A DNA stretch of 36,550 bases. Origin: Vicinamibacteria bacterium. GTDB lineage: Bacteria; Acidobacteriota; Vicinamibacteria; Fen-336; JAGNNV01. Numbering within the stretch: position 1 is the first letter of the stretch; each line of letters opens with the position of its first letter. Shown in pieces: positions 7,358 to 16,322 of this stretch. The notes under the pieces were generated by a model. The model ran no database searches. It saw only the letters and a program-made list of their open reading frames with translations, and was not told where the DNA came from. The stretch lies in NCBI GenBank assembly GCA_019694155.1, contig JAIBCN010000101.1, forward strand, positions 1 through 36,550, written 5' to 3'. Position numbers and translations under genes: made by a program.

Positions 7358-9911
7358 GGCGGTCTATTTGTCCTCGAGGAGCGGCGAGAGATGGCGCGGC
7401 GTCACGCGCCGGATTGGGTTCTTTGCCGCCCTCACGCTGGGGATGTTAGCGAGCGGGTCCGCTCAGACCGCAATCGACCCGTCCTTCACCGAAGCCCTGC
7501 GCGCCTTCGAGGCGGCGCTCCGCCAGAAGGACATGGACAAGGTCGTTTCCGCCTTCCGCTTCGCGAGTGCCGAGGAAAAGGCCGCCCAGGAAACCGAACT
7601 CCGCGGAGTCTTCTCCGCGAACGAGGTCGCGTTCACGTCCGACACGCCCGCGGCGAGCGCCAGTGGTCAGACGGTGGCGGTCATCGGAAACCTGAGCCAG
7701 ATATCGGAGCCGCGCGGTTCGGTGGAACAGTGGAGTCTGCGCTGGGAGCGCACCGCGGAAGGGTGGAGGATCGTCTCGAAGGAGAGCTTCGGCGGGATCG
7801 ACGGACTCATTCACCTCAACCTGCAGTCCGCGGGCTTCGTGGCGGCGGGTCAGACCATCGAACTCGAGGATTTCACATTGAAGATGGTCGAGGGTACCTT
7901 CTTCCTGAATACCCAGGAGGCGGGCCCCACCGCTCTCGTGTTCGTGGGCAAGGGGCGGGTCCTCTTCAAGCCGCGGCCCGAAACCGAGCGCGGCCAGATG
8001 AAGATCTTCGCGAAGAGCGAAGTCCTTGATGACGAAGTGTCGCGAGCCTTCCTGAGGATCCACCCCGCGGACCTCTACCGCACTCTCAAGCCCGGGTCCT
8101 TCGTGGACGACCCCGCGAGTCCATCCAGGCTCGCGCGGGCCACCGAGTACTTCGAACGGCACAAGACGGACTCCTTCGTCCTAGACGCGGCGGTGGCCGG
8201 CGCGCCCTGGTGGCTGCTCCCGGGTCTCGGGGACGCCTCCATCGCCTTCGAGACCCGGAGATTCGGCTCCCTCACCCTGTCCCTGAGCTCCTTCGAAGCG
8301 GAAGGCGTCAGCCTGTTCAACCGGTCGACCCAGCGACAGATTTCCGCCTATCCGCGAGAGAGCGCTCTCGGCCAGCCGGTGGACGACGATTCATCGTTCG
8401 ACGTGATCCACCACGATCTTTCACTCTCCCTCAATCCCGAGACCTACGACCTCACCGGCCGGGACACCATCGCCATCGACGTGAGATCGCCGGTGCCGTC
8501 CTTCCGGTTCCGCCTCGACGACGATCTCCAGGTGCGCTCCGTCCGCTCGAGGGAAGGCGGCCGGCATCTCTTCTTCCGCGTACGGAACCAGAACAGCGTC
8601 CTCGTCTCCATGGGCCAGCTGCACGACCGGGTGGGCCGGCTCAATCTCACGGTGGACTACATCGGGCGCCTGCCCGCGGGCACGATCGAGAGCGAGATCC
8701 TGAACCTCGACCAGGATGTCTCGAGCGAAGAAACGCCGTTCTTCATCGACCCCGCGCTCATCTACTCGAAGCGACGCTCCTTCTATCCCCAGATGGGGGA
8801 GGAGGACTATTCGACCTCCACCCTCAAGGTCACCGTCCCCGCAGACTGGACCGTGGTCTCGGGCGGCACGCGCAGCGAGACGACGGAACAGGCCACCCGC
8901 ATCGTCACCCACGAGCAGGCTCAGACGGCGAAGTACATCGCGTTCATTGCCGCGCGGCTCCAGCCCATCGCGGATGAAAAAGCGGAGACCCTCTCCTTCA
9001 ATGCCTGGTCACAGGCGCGGTCCCGGCGCGACGGTGCCCGTTCGGTGGGCTGGCTGAAATCCGCCGCTGTCTTCTACACGAGCCTCTTCGGCCCCATTCC
9101 GTATTCGCCCGTCAACCTGGCCCTCGTGGAGGCTGCGGTTCCCGGAGGACATTCCCCGCCCGGCCTCGTGATCGTTCAGCAGCGCCCGGCCCTGATGGGC
9201 GGCCATCTCAAGGACGACCCTGCGACCTTCTACGAGATCCCCGGTTTCTTCCTCGCCCATGAGCTGGCCCATCAGTGGTGGGGCCAGGGGGTAACGCCGC
9301 GTTCCTACCGGGATCGCTGGGTCTCGGAAGGCTTCGCGCAGTATGCGGCCGCGTTGTGGACCCGCGAGTCGCAGGGCGAGGAGGCCTTCAATCGCGTTCT
9401 GAGAAAGATGGTCACATGGTCCCGCCGCCTCACCACGGCCGGGCCGGTGGATCTCGGAAATCGCGTCGGGCACATCCAGAACAACGCCCAGGCCCACCGG
9501 GCCGTGGTGTACGACAAGGGTGCGCTGGTTCTCGACATGGTGCGCCGCCTGATCGGCGACGCAGCGTTCCGGAAGAGCCTCACCCGCCTGCAGAAGGAGC
9601 ATCGGTTCGAGCGGATCGACTCGGAGATGGTGCGCCAGGCCTTCGAGGCGGAGTCGAAGGAAGATCTCAACGGCTTGTGGGAGATCTTCGTCCGGAACAC
9701 CACTCTGCCCACCATACGCGTGGAATCCGGCGGCGCCGGGCCGGAGATCGTGGTGGACGGGTACAGCGGCCCCCTGCCCGTGGAGGTCAAGGTCGGCGAG
9801 CAGCGCCTCAACCTGATCGTAAAAGGCCGCCTGCGGGTTCCAGGCGCGACCGCGGGCGCCCGCGTGCAGCTGGACCCCGACGACATCGGCCTGGCGAACG
9901 TCTCCCGCTAG
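7356..9911 (+). CDS. Secreted M1-like metallopeptidase with a long N-terminal region
   Basis: The 851-residue protein starts at ATG 7356; the residues from 1 to about 38 form a basic region (R-R-I-G) plus hydrophobic core ending A-S-G-S-A-Q, a plausible signal peptide. The C-terminal half carries the gluzincin site of M1 peptidases: His635-Glu636-Leu-Ala-His639, W-W-G-Q directly after, and Glu658 in S-E-G-F-A-Q-Y, giving the exact HExxH-x18-E spacing. The G-x-M-E-N substrate-anchoring motif of true aminopeptidases is not seen; the equivalent stretch (about residues 592-605) reads V-P-G-G-H-S-P-P-G. Residues about 40-340 resemble no domain I can name; about 350-560 fits the M1 N-terminal beta domain. 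It may cleave peptides by an altered mode. Its stop shares CTAG (9908-9911) with the convergent neighbour. Confidence 0.85.
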   Translation: MAVYLSSRSGERWRGVTRRIGFFAALTLGMLASGSAQTAIDPSFTEALRAFEAALRQKDMDKVVSAFRFASAEEKAAQETELRGVFSANEVAFTSDTPAASASGQTVAVIGNLSQISEPRGSVEQWSLRWERTAEGWRIVSKESFGGIDGLIHLNLQSAGFVAAGQTIELEDFTLKMVEGTFFLNTQEAGPTALVFVGKGRVLFKPRPETERGQMKIFAKSEVLDDEVSRAFLRIHPADLYRTLKPGSFVDDPASPSRLARATEYFERHKTDSFVLDAAVAGAPWWLLPGLGDASIAFETRRFGSLTLSLSSFEAEGVSLFNRSTQRQISAYPRESALGQPVDDDSSFDVIHHDLSLSLNPETYDLTGRDTIAIDVRSPVPSFRFRLDDDLQVRSVRSREGGRHLFFRVRNQNSVLVSMGQLHDRVGRLNLTVDYIGRLPAGTIESEILNLDQDVSSEETPFFIDPALIYSKRRSFYPQMGEEDYSTSTLKVTVPADWTVVSGGTRSETTEQATRIVTHEQAQTAKYIAFIAARLQPIADEKAETLSFNAWSQARSRRDGARSVGWLKSAAVFYTSLFGPIPYSPVNLALVEAAVPGGHSPPGLVIVQQRPALMGGHLKDDPATFYEIPGFFLAHELAHQWWGQGVTPRSYRDRWVSEGFAQYAAALWTRESQGEEAFNRVLRKMVTWSRRLTTAGPVDLGNRVGHIQNNAQAHRAVVYDKGALVLDMVRRLIGDAAFRKSLTRLQKEHRFERIDSEMVRQAFEAESKEDLNGLWEIFVRNTTLPTIRVESGGAGPEIVVDGYSGPLPVEVKVGEQRLNLIVKGRLRVPGATAGARVQLDPDDIGLANVSR

Positions 9912-12900
9912 CGCGACAGTCGGGCGAGGCCGCGATCGGCGAACCCGATCAGGTCCCCGCGGTTCAGCAGAAGAGCGGACTCCCGAAGACCCCGGTAGGC
10001 GTCGAGATTCGACGGATCGAGATCGACGGCGTCCTTGAACAGGCGCGCCGCCGCGGAAGCGTTCCCCCGCTGAAGCTCGAACACCCCGAAGTTGCTGCGG
10101 GACGCCGAGGCCTCGGGCGCGGCCGCGATGAGTCGAAGGAAAGCATTCCGGGCCTCGGCGAGCCGGCCGAGCTGCGCGAGGGACAGGGCCCGCACCTCCA
10201 GGGCTCGCGATTCCAAAGGATCGATCCCGAGCGCGCCTTCGGCGAGGCGGAAAGCGGGCTCGAGCCGGTTGTCCTTCAGTTCGGCCTCGGCGGCCAGGCC
10301 AAGGGCCTCGGCATCCCGCGGGTTCAGGACGAGGGCGCGTCCGATCAGCTTGCGCATGGGCTGGAGATTCCCCGCGGCGGACTGGATTTCGGCGGCGAGC
10401 AGGTAAGCCCTCGATGCTCCCGGGTCGAGCTTCGAGGCGGCCTCCAGGGATTCGAGAGCCGAGGCGGCCCGGTCCGTGTTCCAGTAGAGAAGCGCGCGCG
10501 CGATGAAGACAGCGGCGGTGGGCCCGCGCTCGAGCGCCTGGTTGAGGACGCCCTCCGCGGCATCCGGCCGGTGGAGGCGTATGGCGCTCTTCACGAACTC
10601 CTCGGCAATGAGGGAGTCCGCGAGTCCGGCGCCGAGGGCCTTCTCGCCGAGGTCGTACGTCCATTCCTCGCTGCCCGAGGCCTGAAGGAGCGCGAGGCGC
10701 GAGCGGATGAGAGCGGCATCTCCGGGTGCGTCATTCGGCAGGAGCCGGCGGCGATTCGGGGTCGCGGTCTGCGCGTGAATGGACAGAGGCGCGCTGAAGT
10801 CGAGGACGGGTGCATCGTCGGTGTGCCTCCGCGCGGCGCGAATCCACGGCAGGTCGGCAAGCAAAGCGGTGGGAATGGCGGAAAGCATCGAGGGCGAGAG
10901 TTTCGAAGCGCCGAGATCGAGTCTCGCCGGCTCGGGGATCCGGGCAAGCCGCGCCTCGTTCAAGTCGGTCGCGCCATCCCTGCCGACGATCAGGATATCC
11001 GCCTCGCTGATCACGAAGACCCGGCCCTTGGGGAACACATCCTGGAAGGTCGCGAGCAGAGTCCCAAGGTCCGCCTCGCCCATGTTGTACAAATGCCCCC
11101 ACTGGCAGAACACGCCGCCGGGGGCGAGGTGCTGCCGGACTCCCTCGAAGAACTCCCGCGTGAAGAGCGCGGAGACCCCGGCCATCCAGGGGTTGGAGGG
11201 CTCCGAGATGATGACGTCGTACCGGTCCTTTGTGGCGAGGATGTGCTGCCGGGCATCGCCGACCACGAGCTTCAGCTTCGGGTTCTCGAGGACGCCGCGG
11301 TTGGCCTCCGCGAAGAAGCGGCGGGCCGCGTCGACCACTTCCCTGGATATCTCCACCGCGGTCACCGACGCCGGATCGTGGGTCAGGGCGGCGCTCGCGG
11401 TGACTCCGCTGCCGAGCCCAATGACGAGCGCTGTGGCCGGCCGCTCACTCACCAGAAAGGGAACGTGCGCGAGCAGGCGCTGGGTCAGCATGTCGCCGCC
11501 CGAAGTGGCGTCCACTTTGCCGTCTACCGCGAGGGAGAACGATGAGGCCACGCGCTTCACCGAGACGTTCGCCACCCGCCCCTCGGCATAGGAGACGAGC
11601 TCCCCGCGGCGCAGGACATCTTCGACGCTGAGGTTCATGTCGTAGACCGAGTATTTGTAGGCCCCGCCGGCGAAGAGTTCCTTGTCGAGCGCGGGCGAGC
11701 TGAAGACGAAGGCCAGGGAGGCCGTCCCACAGAGAAGGCCCAGGGTGCGCGTCGCGAGCCCTCCGGGCACGGCGACCGCGATGGCGGCGAGGGCCGAGGC
11801 GGACGCGGCCAGGCGAAGCGTCAGGTCGAGCCCGAGATCGGGAAGCAGAATGAAACCCGCGAGCGAAGCGCCCAGAATCGCGCCCAGGGTATTGAGAGCG
11901 CTGCCGAAGCCCATGGCCTGAGAAGCGGTGAACCTCGCCCTCAGCAGGCGGAGGCCCAGAGGGAACAGCGCGCCGGAAAGTGCGGCCGCGGGAAAGAGCA
12001 GGACGAGGGCGCGTTCGGCCTGGAGGTTGATCAAAGCCTCCGGCTGGTCCACCAGTCGGCGAACCTCGGCGCCGTACAGAAGAGGCATGGATGCGAGCGA
12101 ACGTATGACGATGGCGCTCGCCGCCGCCACCCCTGCCTGCACGAGCGCAAAGGCGATCCGGGGGTCCTTCAGCAGGCTGAGAACGCCGCTCGAGAGCAGG
12201 GCGCCGGTGGCGAGGCCCAGCACGATGGCGCCGAGGACGAAAGCGAATGCGTGGATCGTCGGACCCGCGACCAGAATGAAGCCGCGCGTCCAGGCCACCT
12301 CGTTCACGAGGCCCGCGAAGCCTGCGACGAAAAGGGCGAACAGCACAAAGGCGACGGAGGAGCGCGAGCCGGGAGCGAGCGCCACCGTCGCGGCCGCCGG
12401 AGGTTCGATCGCGGTCTCCGACGCCTTGCGTTTCCGGCCCTTTCTGGACTCCTCTTCCACCTCCGCGGTCATTCCGGAATCCTTGCGCGCGATTCCCGCG
12501 TCCCGCCGCCATCTCGCGAGCAGAGCAGCGGTCACATTCAACGCCGTGGCGACTCCGATGGTCCGGAACACGCCCAGGCGCGGCACGAGGAAGAGCACGC
12601 TGCCATAGGCTCCCGCCACCGCGCCGAACGTATTCGCGGCGAAGAGGAGCCCGCCCGTGCGCGCGCCGCGGGAGGCATCGCCCGACGCGGACACGACGTG
12701 CGATTGAACGACCAGGGTCGTGCCCATGAGGCCCGCAGGCACGAGCAGGAGAACGACGGCGAGAAACCAGACAGGGGCCGCGCCCACGCTCGCGCGGAGC
12801 GGCTCGAGGAGAGGGAGTGCCACGGCAAGAACGAGCGCGGCCGCGCCGATCCCGAGTTCGATCCGCGAGTAGAGGAGAGTGGCTTCCGCCGGGGTCCGGC

Positions 12901-13108
12901 GCGAGACGAGACGCGGGGCCAGACCGCTTCCAAGGGCGAGGCCGGCCATGAAGACCGCGGTGACCGCGGCGACCGCCTCGACCGTCGACCCGAATACGAG
13001 GGAGAGGATCCGCGTCCACAGGATCTGGTTCAGGAGCGCGGCGCACCCCGAACAGAGGCTCGCGAGAAGGAAAGCGAGAAGCGGGGACCGGCTTTCGGGT
13101 GGGGTCAT
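9908..13108 (-). CDS. Polytopic membrane protein fused to spermidine-synthase-like and TPR domains
   Basis: The 1066-residue protein has three parts. Residues 1 to about 480 hold many hydrophobic helices in two blocks, split by a charged linker (about 205-240), like the transporter-type halves of fused spermidine synthases. About 490-750 is a Rossmann methyltransferase/aminopropyltransferase fold: V-I-G-L-G-S-G near 561-567, an acidic V-E-I loop, G-D-A-R-Q, and E-P-S-N-P-W-M-A-G. The last 270 residues carry tandem TPR-like helices (A-L-x-L-x-P pattern repeated). The E-P-S-N-P-W motif is typical of these fused proteins and lacks the usual polyamine-site sequence, so true spermidine synthesis is doubtful. 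The substrate is unknown. Start ATG at 13108 has no strong ribosome site; a 102-base gap separates it from the divergent tlpA-like gene. Confidence 0.82.
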   Translation of the reverse strand: MTPPESRSPLLAFLLASLCSGCAALLNQILWTRILSLVFGSTVEAVAAVTAVFMAGLALGSGLAPRLVSRRTPAEATLLYSRIELGIGAAALVLAVALPLLEPLRASVGAAPVWFLAVVLLLVPAGLMGTTLVVQSHVVSASGDASRGARTGGLLFAANTFGAVAGAYGSVLFLVPRLGVFRTIGVATALNVTAALLARWRRDAGIARKDSGMTAEVEEESRKGRKRKASETAIEPPAAATVALAPGSRSSVAFVLFALFVAGFAGLVNEVAWTRGFILVAGPTIHAFAFVLGAIVLGLATGALLSSGVLSLLKDPRIAFALVQAGVAAASAIVIRSLASMPLLYGAEVRRLVDQPEALINLQAERALVLLFPAAALSGALFPLGLRLLRARFTASQAMGFGSALNTLGAILGASLAGFILLPDLGLDLTLRLAASASALAAIAVAVPGGLATRTLGLLCGTASLAFVFSSPALDKELFAGGAYKYSVYDMNLSVEDVLRRGELVSYAEGRVANVSVKRVASSFSLAVDGKVDATSGGDMLTQRLLAHVPFLVSERPATALVIGLGSGVTASAALTHDPASVTAVEISREVVDAARRFFAEANRGVLENPKLKLVVGDARQHILATKDRYDVIISEPSNPWMAGVSALFTREFFEGVRQHLAPGGVFCQWGHLYNMGEADLGTLLATFQDVFPKGRVFVISEADILIVGRDGATDLNEARLARIPEPARLDLGASKLSPSMLSAIPTALLADLPWIRAARRHTDDAPVLDFSAPLSIHAQTATPNRRRLLPNDAPGDAALIRSRLALLQASGSEEWTYDLGEKALGAGLADSLIAEEFVKSAIRLHRPDAAEGVLNQALERGPTAAVFIARALLYWNTDRAASALESLEAASKLDPGASRAYLLAAEIQSAAGNLQPMRKLIGRALVLNPRDAEALGLAAEAELKDNRLEPAFRLAEGALGIDPLESRALEVRALSLAQLGRLAEARNAFLRLIAAAPEASASRSNFGVFELQRGNASAAARLFKDAVDLDPSNLDAYRGLRESALLLNRGDLIGFADRGLARLSR

Positions 13109-13210
13109 TCGGAGGGAAGACGCATCGCGGGCGAGAGAGTGTCTCCGATCCTACAGGCGGTTCTCTCGCCGCGGCCGGTGGGCGTATCTTTGCATCTTTC
13201 GGAGAACCTG

Positions 13211-13723
13211 ATGTCCCGCCTCCTTCGCCTCGCCCTCGTTCCCGTGCTGCTCGGTGTGGCCTTCTCGAGCGCCGGGGAAGACGGCTGGGAGAGAACCGAT
13301 CGACCGGCCGTGAAGTTCTCGATCGAAGACGTCTCGGGAGGGCGGCTCACCGAGAAGGCCTTCGAGGGCAAGGTGGTGGTCGTCGACTTCTGGGCCACCT
13401 GGTGCGGTCCCTGCGTGCAGGAGCTGCCGGAGCTCGCCCGGTTCGCGGCGAAGATCAAGGATCGCAAGGATGTCGCGTTCCTGAGCTTCAGCGTCGATGA
13501 CGACAAGGCCGACGTGGTGAAGTTCTTCGCGGAGCGCAAGGAGACGTTCCCTGTCTACATGGCATCCAGCCTCTCCGACCGGATGGACGTGATGATCTTC
13601 CCCACCAAGCTCATCATTGACGGCCGCAAGGGCGCGCCCGGCCGGATCCGGCTCAAAAAGGAAGGCGTCATCCAGGGCGACGAACTCGACAGCAAGGTCG
13701 CCGAGATTCTGAAGAAGCCCTGA
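13211..13723 (+). CDS. TlpA/ResA-type periplasmic thioredoxin
   Basis: The 170-residue protein has a short signal peptide or membrane anchor (residues 1 to about 21) and one thioredoxin domain. The active site W-A-T-W-C-G-P-C has Cys65 and Cys68, and the cis-proline is Pro131 in I-F-P-T-K. This fits a reductant for apocytochrome c or other periplasmic disulfides, downstream of CcdA. The ATG at 13211 is chosen because the signal peptide starts there and GGAG lies six bases upstream (13201-13204); the frame stays open far upstream but only antisense to the neighbouring gene. The stop overlaps the cytochrome start (TGATG, 13721-13725), so the pair is translationally coupled. This supports a role in maturing that cytochrome. 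Confidence 0.9.
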   Translation: MSRLLRLALVPVLLGVAFSSAGEDGWERTDRPAVKFSIEDVSGGRLTEKAFEGKVVVVDFWATWCGPCVQELPELARFAAKIKDRKDVAFLSFSVDDDKADVVKFFAERKETFPVYMASSLSDRMDVMIFPTKLIIDGRKGAPGRIRLKKEGVIQGDELDSKVAEILKKP

Positions 13724-15747
13724 TGCGCCACGCCTTCCTCGTGGGGGCGTTCCTCTTCGTTCCCCTTGCCGCCGGCCAGAGCGCTCTTCCTTCGCCCGGC
13801 GCTCCGGGCCGCCGGGCGCCCGACTCCGCTTCATCGTTCGTGGGATCACAGGCCTGCCGGTCCTGTCACGCCTCCACCCATTCGGGCTGGTCGAACGGCC
13901 GGCACAGCCGGATGCTTCAGGAAGCCCGGCCGCAAAGCGTGATCCCGCGCTTCGAGGGCGTGCAGACGCTGCGGGGCAAGGAGTACCGGCTGGATCGGGA
14001 GGGCGAGGCGTACTTCATCGTGGAGCAATACCTCCAGGACACGCCCACGAGACGCCGCGTGGACTACACGCTCGGTTCTCGCCGCGTTCAGCACTACCTG
14101 TCCCGCCTCGACGACGGCCGGATCGTCGTGCTGCCGCCGTCGTACGACATCGAGAAGAAGGAGTGGTTTCACAATCTCGACATCGTGGATCTCGAGGAGA
14201 CGGGGGGCGTGAAGCTCCAGGTCTGGAACACCAACTGCTACGGCTGTCACGTGAGCGGGGAGGAGAAGAACTTCGATCCCGTCACCCGCGCCTTCGCCAC
14301 CACCTGGACGGACTTCGGCACGGGGTGCGAACGCTGTCACGGCCCGGGCAAGGCGCATGCGACGAAGTACGCGGCGGCGAGGAAGGGGAACCTCGAGAAC
14401 GCCACCGTGGAAACGCGAGCCGTCCTGCAGCCCGCATCCACCGCGGATCGGGAAACCCTGATCGTGCATCCGCGCCGCCTGGACCCGGAGACGAGCACCA
14501 TGCTCTGCGCGCAGTGCCACAGCCTTCGCGACATCACGCAGACGGGCTTTTCCGGGGGCTCGAACTACTACGACTACTTCACGCCTCTCCTCGAGTACGC
14601 GCAGAAGCGGAATCGCGACCCCGCCTACTGGCCGAACGGACGGCCGCGGCGATTCTCGAACGACGCGGTGGCATTCTGGCAGAGCCAGTGCTACTTCAAA
14701 GGCGGGGCCACCTGCATCGGCTGCCACACCGACGTCCACGAGCCGGACATCGACCGCAATGCCGCGCTCAGCTCGAAACAGGACGCTCTCTGCGCCGGCT
14801 GCCACCAGGAGGTCGCCGGACAGGGTTCGAAACATACGCATCACGAAGCCGCGGCTTCGGGCGCGCGAAGCACGGCCATCACCTGCGTGTCGTGCCACAT
14901 GCCGCGGACCTCGATCTCGCTGCGGCACCGGATGCCCGATCACACCATTTCGGTCCCGGCGCCTCTGAACACGAAGCGATTCGGAATCCCCAACGCGTGC
15001 AACGAGTGCCACAAGGACAAGAGCGCGGACTGGGCGGAGGCGCGCCTCGCCGACTGGTTCCCCCAGGGACGGCGCGCGCAGACGGTGGCGGACGCCGAAG
15101 CCTTCAGCCTGGGCGCGACCCGGGATCCCGCGGGCCTCGGCCCGCTCGTGAAGATCGCCGCGGACATCTCGCGCCCGCCCCTGGTGCGGGCGAACGCGCT
15201 CGGCCATCTGCGCGGCTATCCGGGCCCCGCGGCCACGAACGCCCTTCTCGCGGGAGCGCAGGAGTCGCACCCCATGATCCGCGTGGCCGCTCTCCTCTCG
15301 CTGACCGACCGGGGGGGGAATGGAGCGGTGCGCGCGGCCATGGAGCGCGGCCTCGGCGACGCCCGGCGAACCGTCCGCATGGCCTCGGCGCTCGGCCTGC
15401 TCAACGCGGGCGTGCGGCCGGCGGGCGACGATGCCGTGTCCACGGGACTCGTCGCCGCGATGCGCGAGCACGCGGGGCGCGCCGCGTTCCTGCGGGACGA
15501 TCCTTTGTCCCAACTGGACCTCGGCAAGATGTTCTTCCTCGCCGGAGACTGGAAGAGCGCGGAAGCATCGGTCCGAAACGCGCTCGACCTCGACCCGAAA
15601 ACGCCGGGCGCCGGCTACTTCCTCGGCCTCGCGACGCTCGGCCAGGGCCGCATCGCGGAGGCGAGGGTCATCCTGCGCAACGTGGATCGGAAGGACCCGC
15701 ACCGCAAGGACGCGGAGACGGTTCTGGCGAAGCTCTCGACGCCCTGA
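13723..15747 (+). CDS. Octahaem c-type cytochrome with HEAT-like and TPR segments
   Basis: The 674-residue exported protein begins with a signal peptide ending near A-G-Q (residue 19). Eight CxxCH haem sites are visible, at residues 45-49, 172-176, 202-206, 262-266, 331-335, 357-361, 388-392 and 426-430. C-H-x-S-G, C-H-G-P-G and C-H-M-P follow three of them, as in the cytochrome c554/NrfA-like multihaem superfamily. Residues about 455-595 show HEAT-like helical repeats (for example H-P-M-I-R-V-A-A-L-L-S-L-T-D), and about 605-674 look like two TPRs. It is likely periplasmic and passes electrons to or from an unknown partner. No membrane quinol dehydrogenase is encoded next to it. The gene is coupled to the thioredoxin gene by TGATG. 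A run of eight G lies at 15311-15318 in the HEAT-like region; the frame is intact. Confidence 0.88.
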   Translation: MRHAFLVGAFLFVPLAAGQSALPSPGAPGRRAPDSASSFVGSQACRSCHASTHSGWSNGRHSRMLQEARPQSVIPRFEGVQTLRGKEYRLDREGEAYFIVEQYLQDTPTRRRVDYTLGSRRVQHYLSRLDDGRIVVLPPSYDIEKKEWFHNLDIVDLEETGGVKLQVWNTNCYGCHVSGEEKNFDPVTRAFATTWTDFGTGCERCHGPGKAHATKYAAARKGNLENATVETRAVLQPASTADRETLIVHPRRLDPETSTMLCAQCHSLRDITQTGFSGGSNYYDYFTPLLEYAQKRNRDPAYWPNGRPRRFSNDAVAFWQSQCYFKGGATCIGCHTDVHEPDIDRNAALSSKQDALCAGCHQEVAGQGSKHTHHEAAASGARSTAITCVSCHMPRTSISLRHRMPDHTISVPAPLNTKRFGIPNACNECHKDKSADWAEARLADWFPQGRRAQTVADAEAFSLGATRDPAGLGPLVKIAADISRPPLVRANALGHLRGYPGPAATNALLAGAQESHPMIRVAALLSLTDRGGNGAVRAAMERGLGDARRTVRMASALGLLNAGVRPAGDDAVSTGLVAAMREHAGRAAFLRDDPLSQLDLGKMFFLAGDWKSAEASVRNALDLDPKTPGAGYFLGLATLGQGRIAEARVILRNVDRKDPHRKDAETVLAKLSTP

Positions 15748-15767
15748 GACGGGCCCCGTCCCTCAGG
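15743..15767. terminator. Inverted repeat between convergent genes, possible bidirectional terminator
   Basis: An imperfect inverted repeat pairs CCTGAG (15743-15748) with CTCAGG (15762-15767), and GACGGG/CCCGTC stack inside it with one bulged base. It includes the stop codons of both the cytochrome gene (15745-15747) and the convergent DinB-like gene (15763-15765). No T-tract follows on either strand, so terminator activity is uncertain. Confidence 0.4.
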
Positions 15768-16293
15768 CGTTCAGGGCCTTGCGAATCCGGGCGATCTGGC
15801 GGACGTGATTCCCCAGGTGCTCGTTGAGGAAGATCATGGTCTGGGCGGGACCGAGAAGTCCTACGAAGGGATGCCGGAAAATCATCTTGCCGTTGAGAGC
15901 CTGCGGGAACGCCTCCACGAACTCGCGCCAGTCCTCCCGCACCTCCGCCCACGCGAGACTCGCGGACTGGAGGTCGCCCGTCTCCGGCACGTCCGCGATG
16001 GACTTGGGCGCTTTGAAGCGGAAGGGCGAGTGGATGCCCACGACCAGCGCCGCGATCCGGAACCATGGTGCAATCCCCGCGGCGGGGAGAGCGGCCGGGT
16101 CCTGGGTTTTCTTCCTGATGTACTGGAGCGTCCCGCCCTCCGACTTCGTCAGGTGGGCGATGACCTGAAGGATCGACCAGCTCGAAGGATCCGGCTTGCG
16201 GTTGAGCGTCTCGGAGTCGAGGGAGGCGAGGCTTCGAAGGAGGTCGGCCTTGGTGGCCTCCATCTTTTCGAAGCCAGCCTTCAGATCCGCCAT
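15763..16293 (-). CDS. DinB-like four-helix protein
   Basis: The 176-residue protein fits the DinB/YfiT-like metal-binding four-helix-bundle family. It has an N-terminal helix ending in P-S-S-W-S-I-L-Q-V-I-A-H with His47, and a C-terminal E-H-L-G-N-H-V-R-Q-I with His159 and His163, which together give the three-histidine metal site. The ATG at 16293 is supported by GGAG six bases upstream on the minus strand. Family members include thiol-dependent transferases (bacillithiol, mycothiol) and damage-inducible proteins of unknown role. The gene lies 29 bases downstream of the M20 hydrolase on the same strand, so the two are probably one transcript. Confidence 0.82.
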   Translation of the reverse strand: MADLKAGFEKMEATKADLLRSLASLDSETLNRKPDPSSWSILQVIAHLTKSEGGTLQYIRKKTQDPAALPAAGIAPWFRIAALVVGIHSPFRFKAPKSIADVPETGDLQSASLAWAEVREDWREFVEAFPQALNGKMIFRHPFVGLLGPAQTMIFLNEHLGNHVRQIARIRKALNA

Positions 16294-16322
16294 TTGTTTC
16301 TCCGCCCGAGCGAAACGCCTGG

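Noticed and set aside
9009..10664. Long minus-strand open frame overlapping the M1-like gene and the start of the next gene
   Set aside because: It is antisense to clear genes with catalytic motifs, is rich in Arg/Pro/Gly as GC-rich shadow frames are, and shows no domain.
12251..13210. In-frame upstream extension of the TlpA-like gene
   Set aside because: The extension is antisense to the membrane-protein gene; the signal peptide and GGAG site place the start at 13211.
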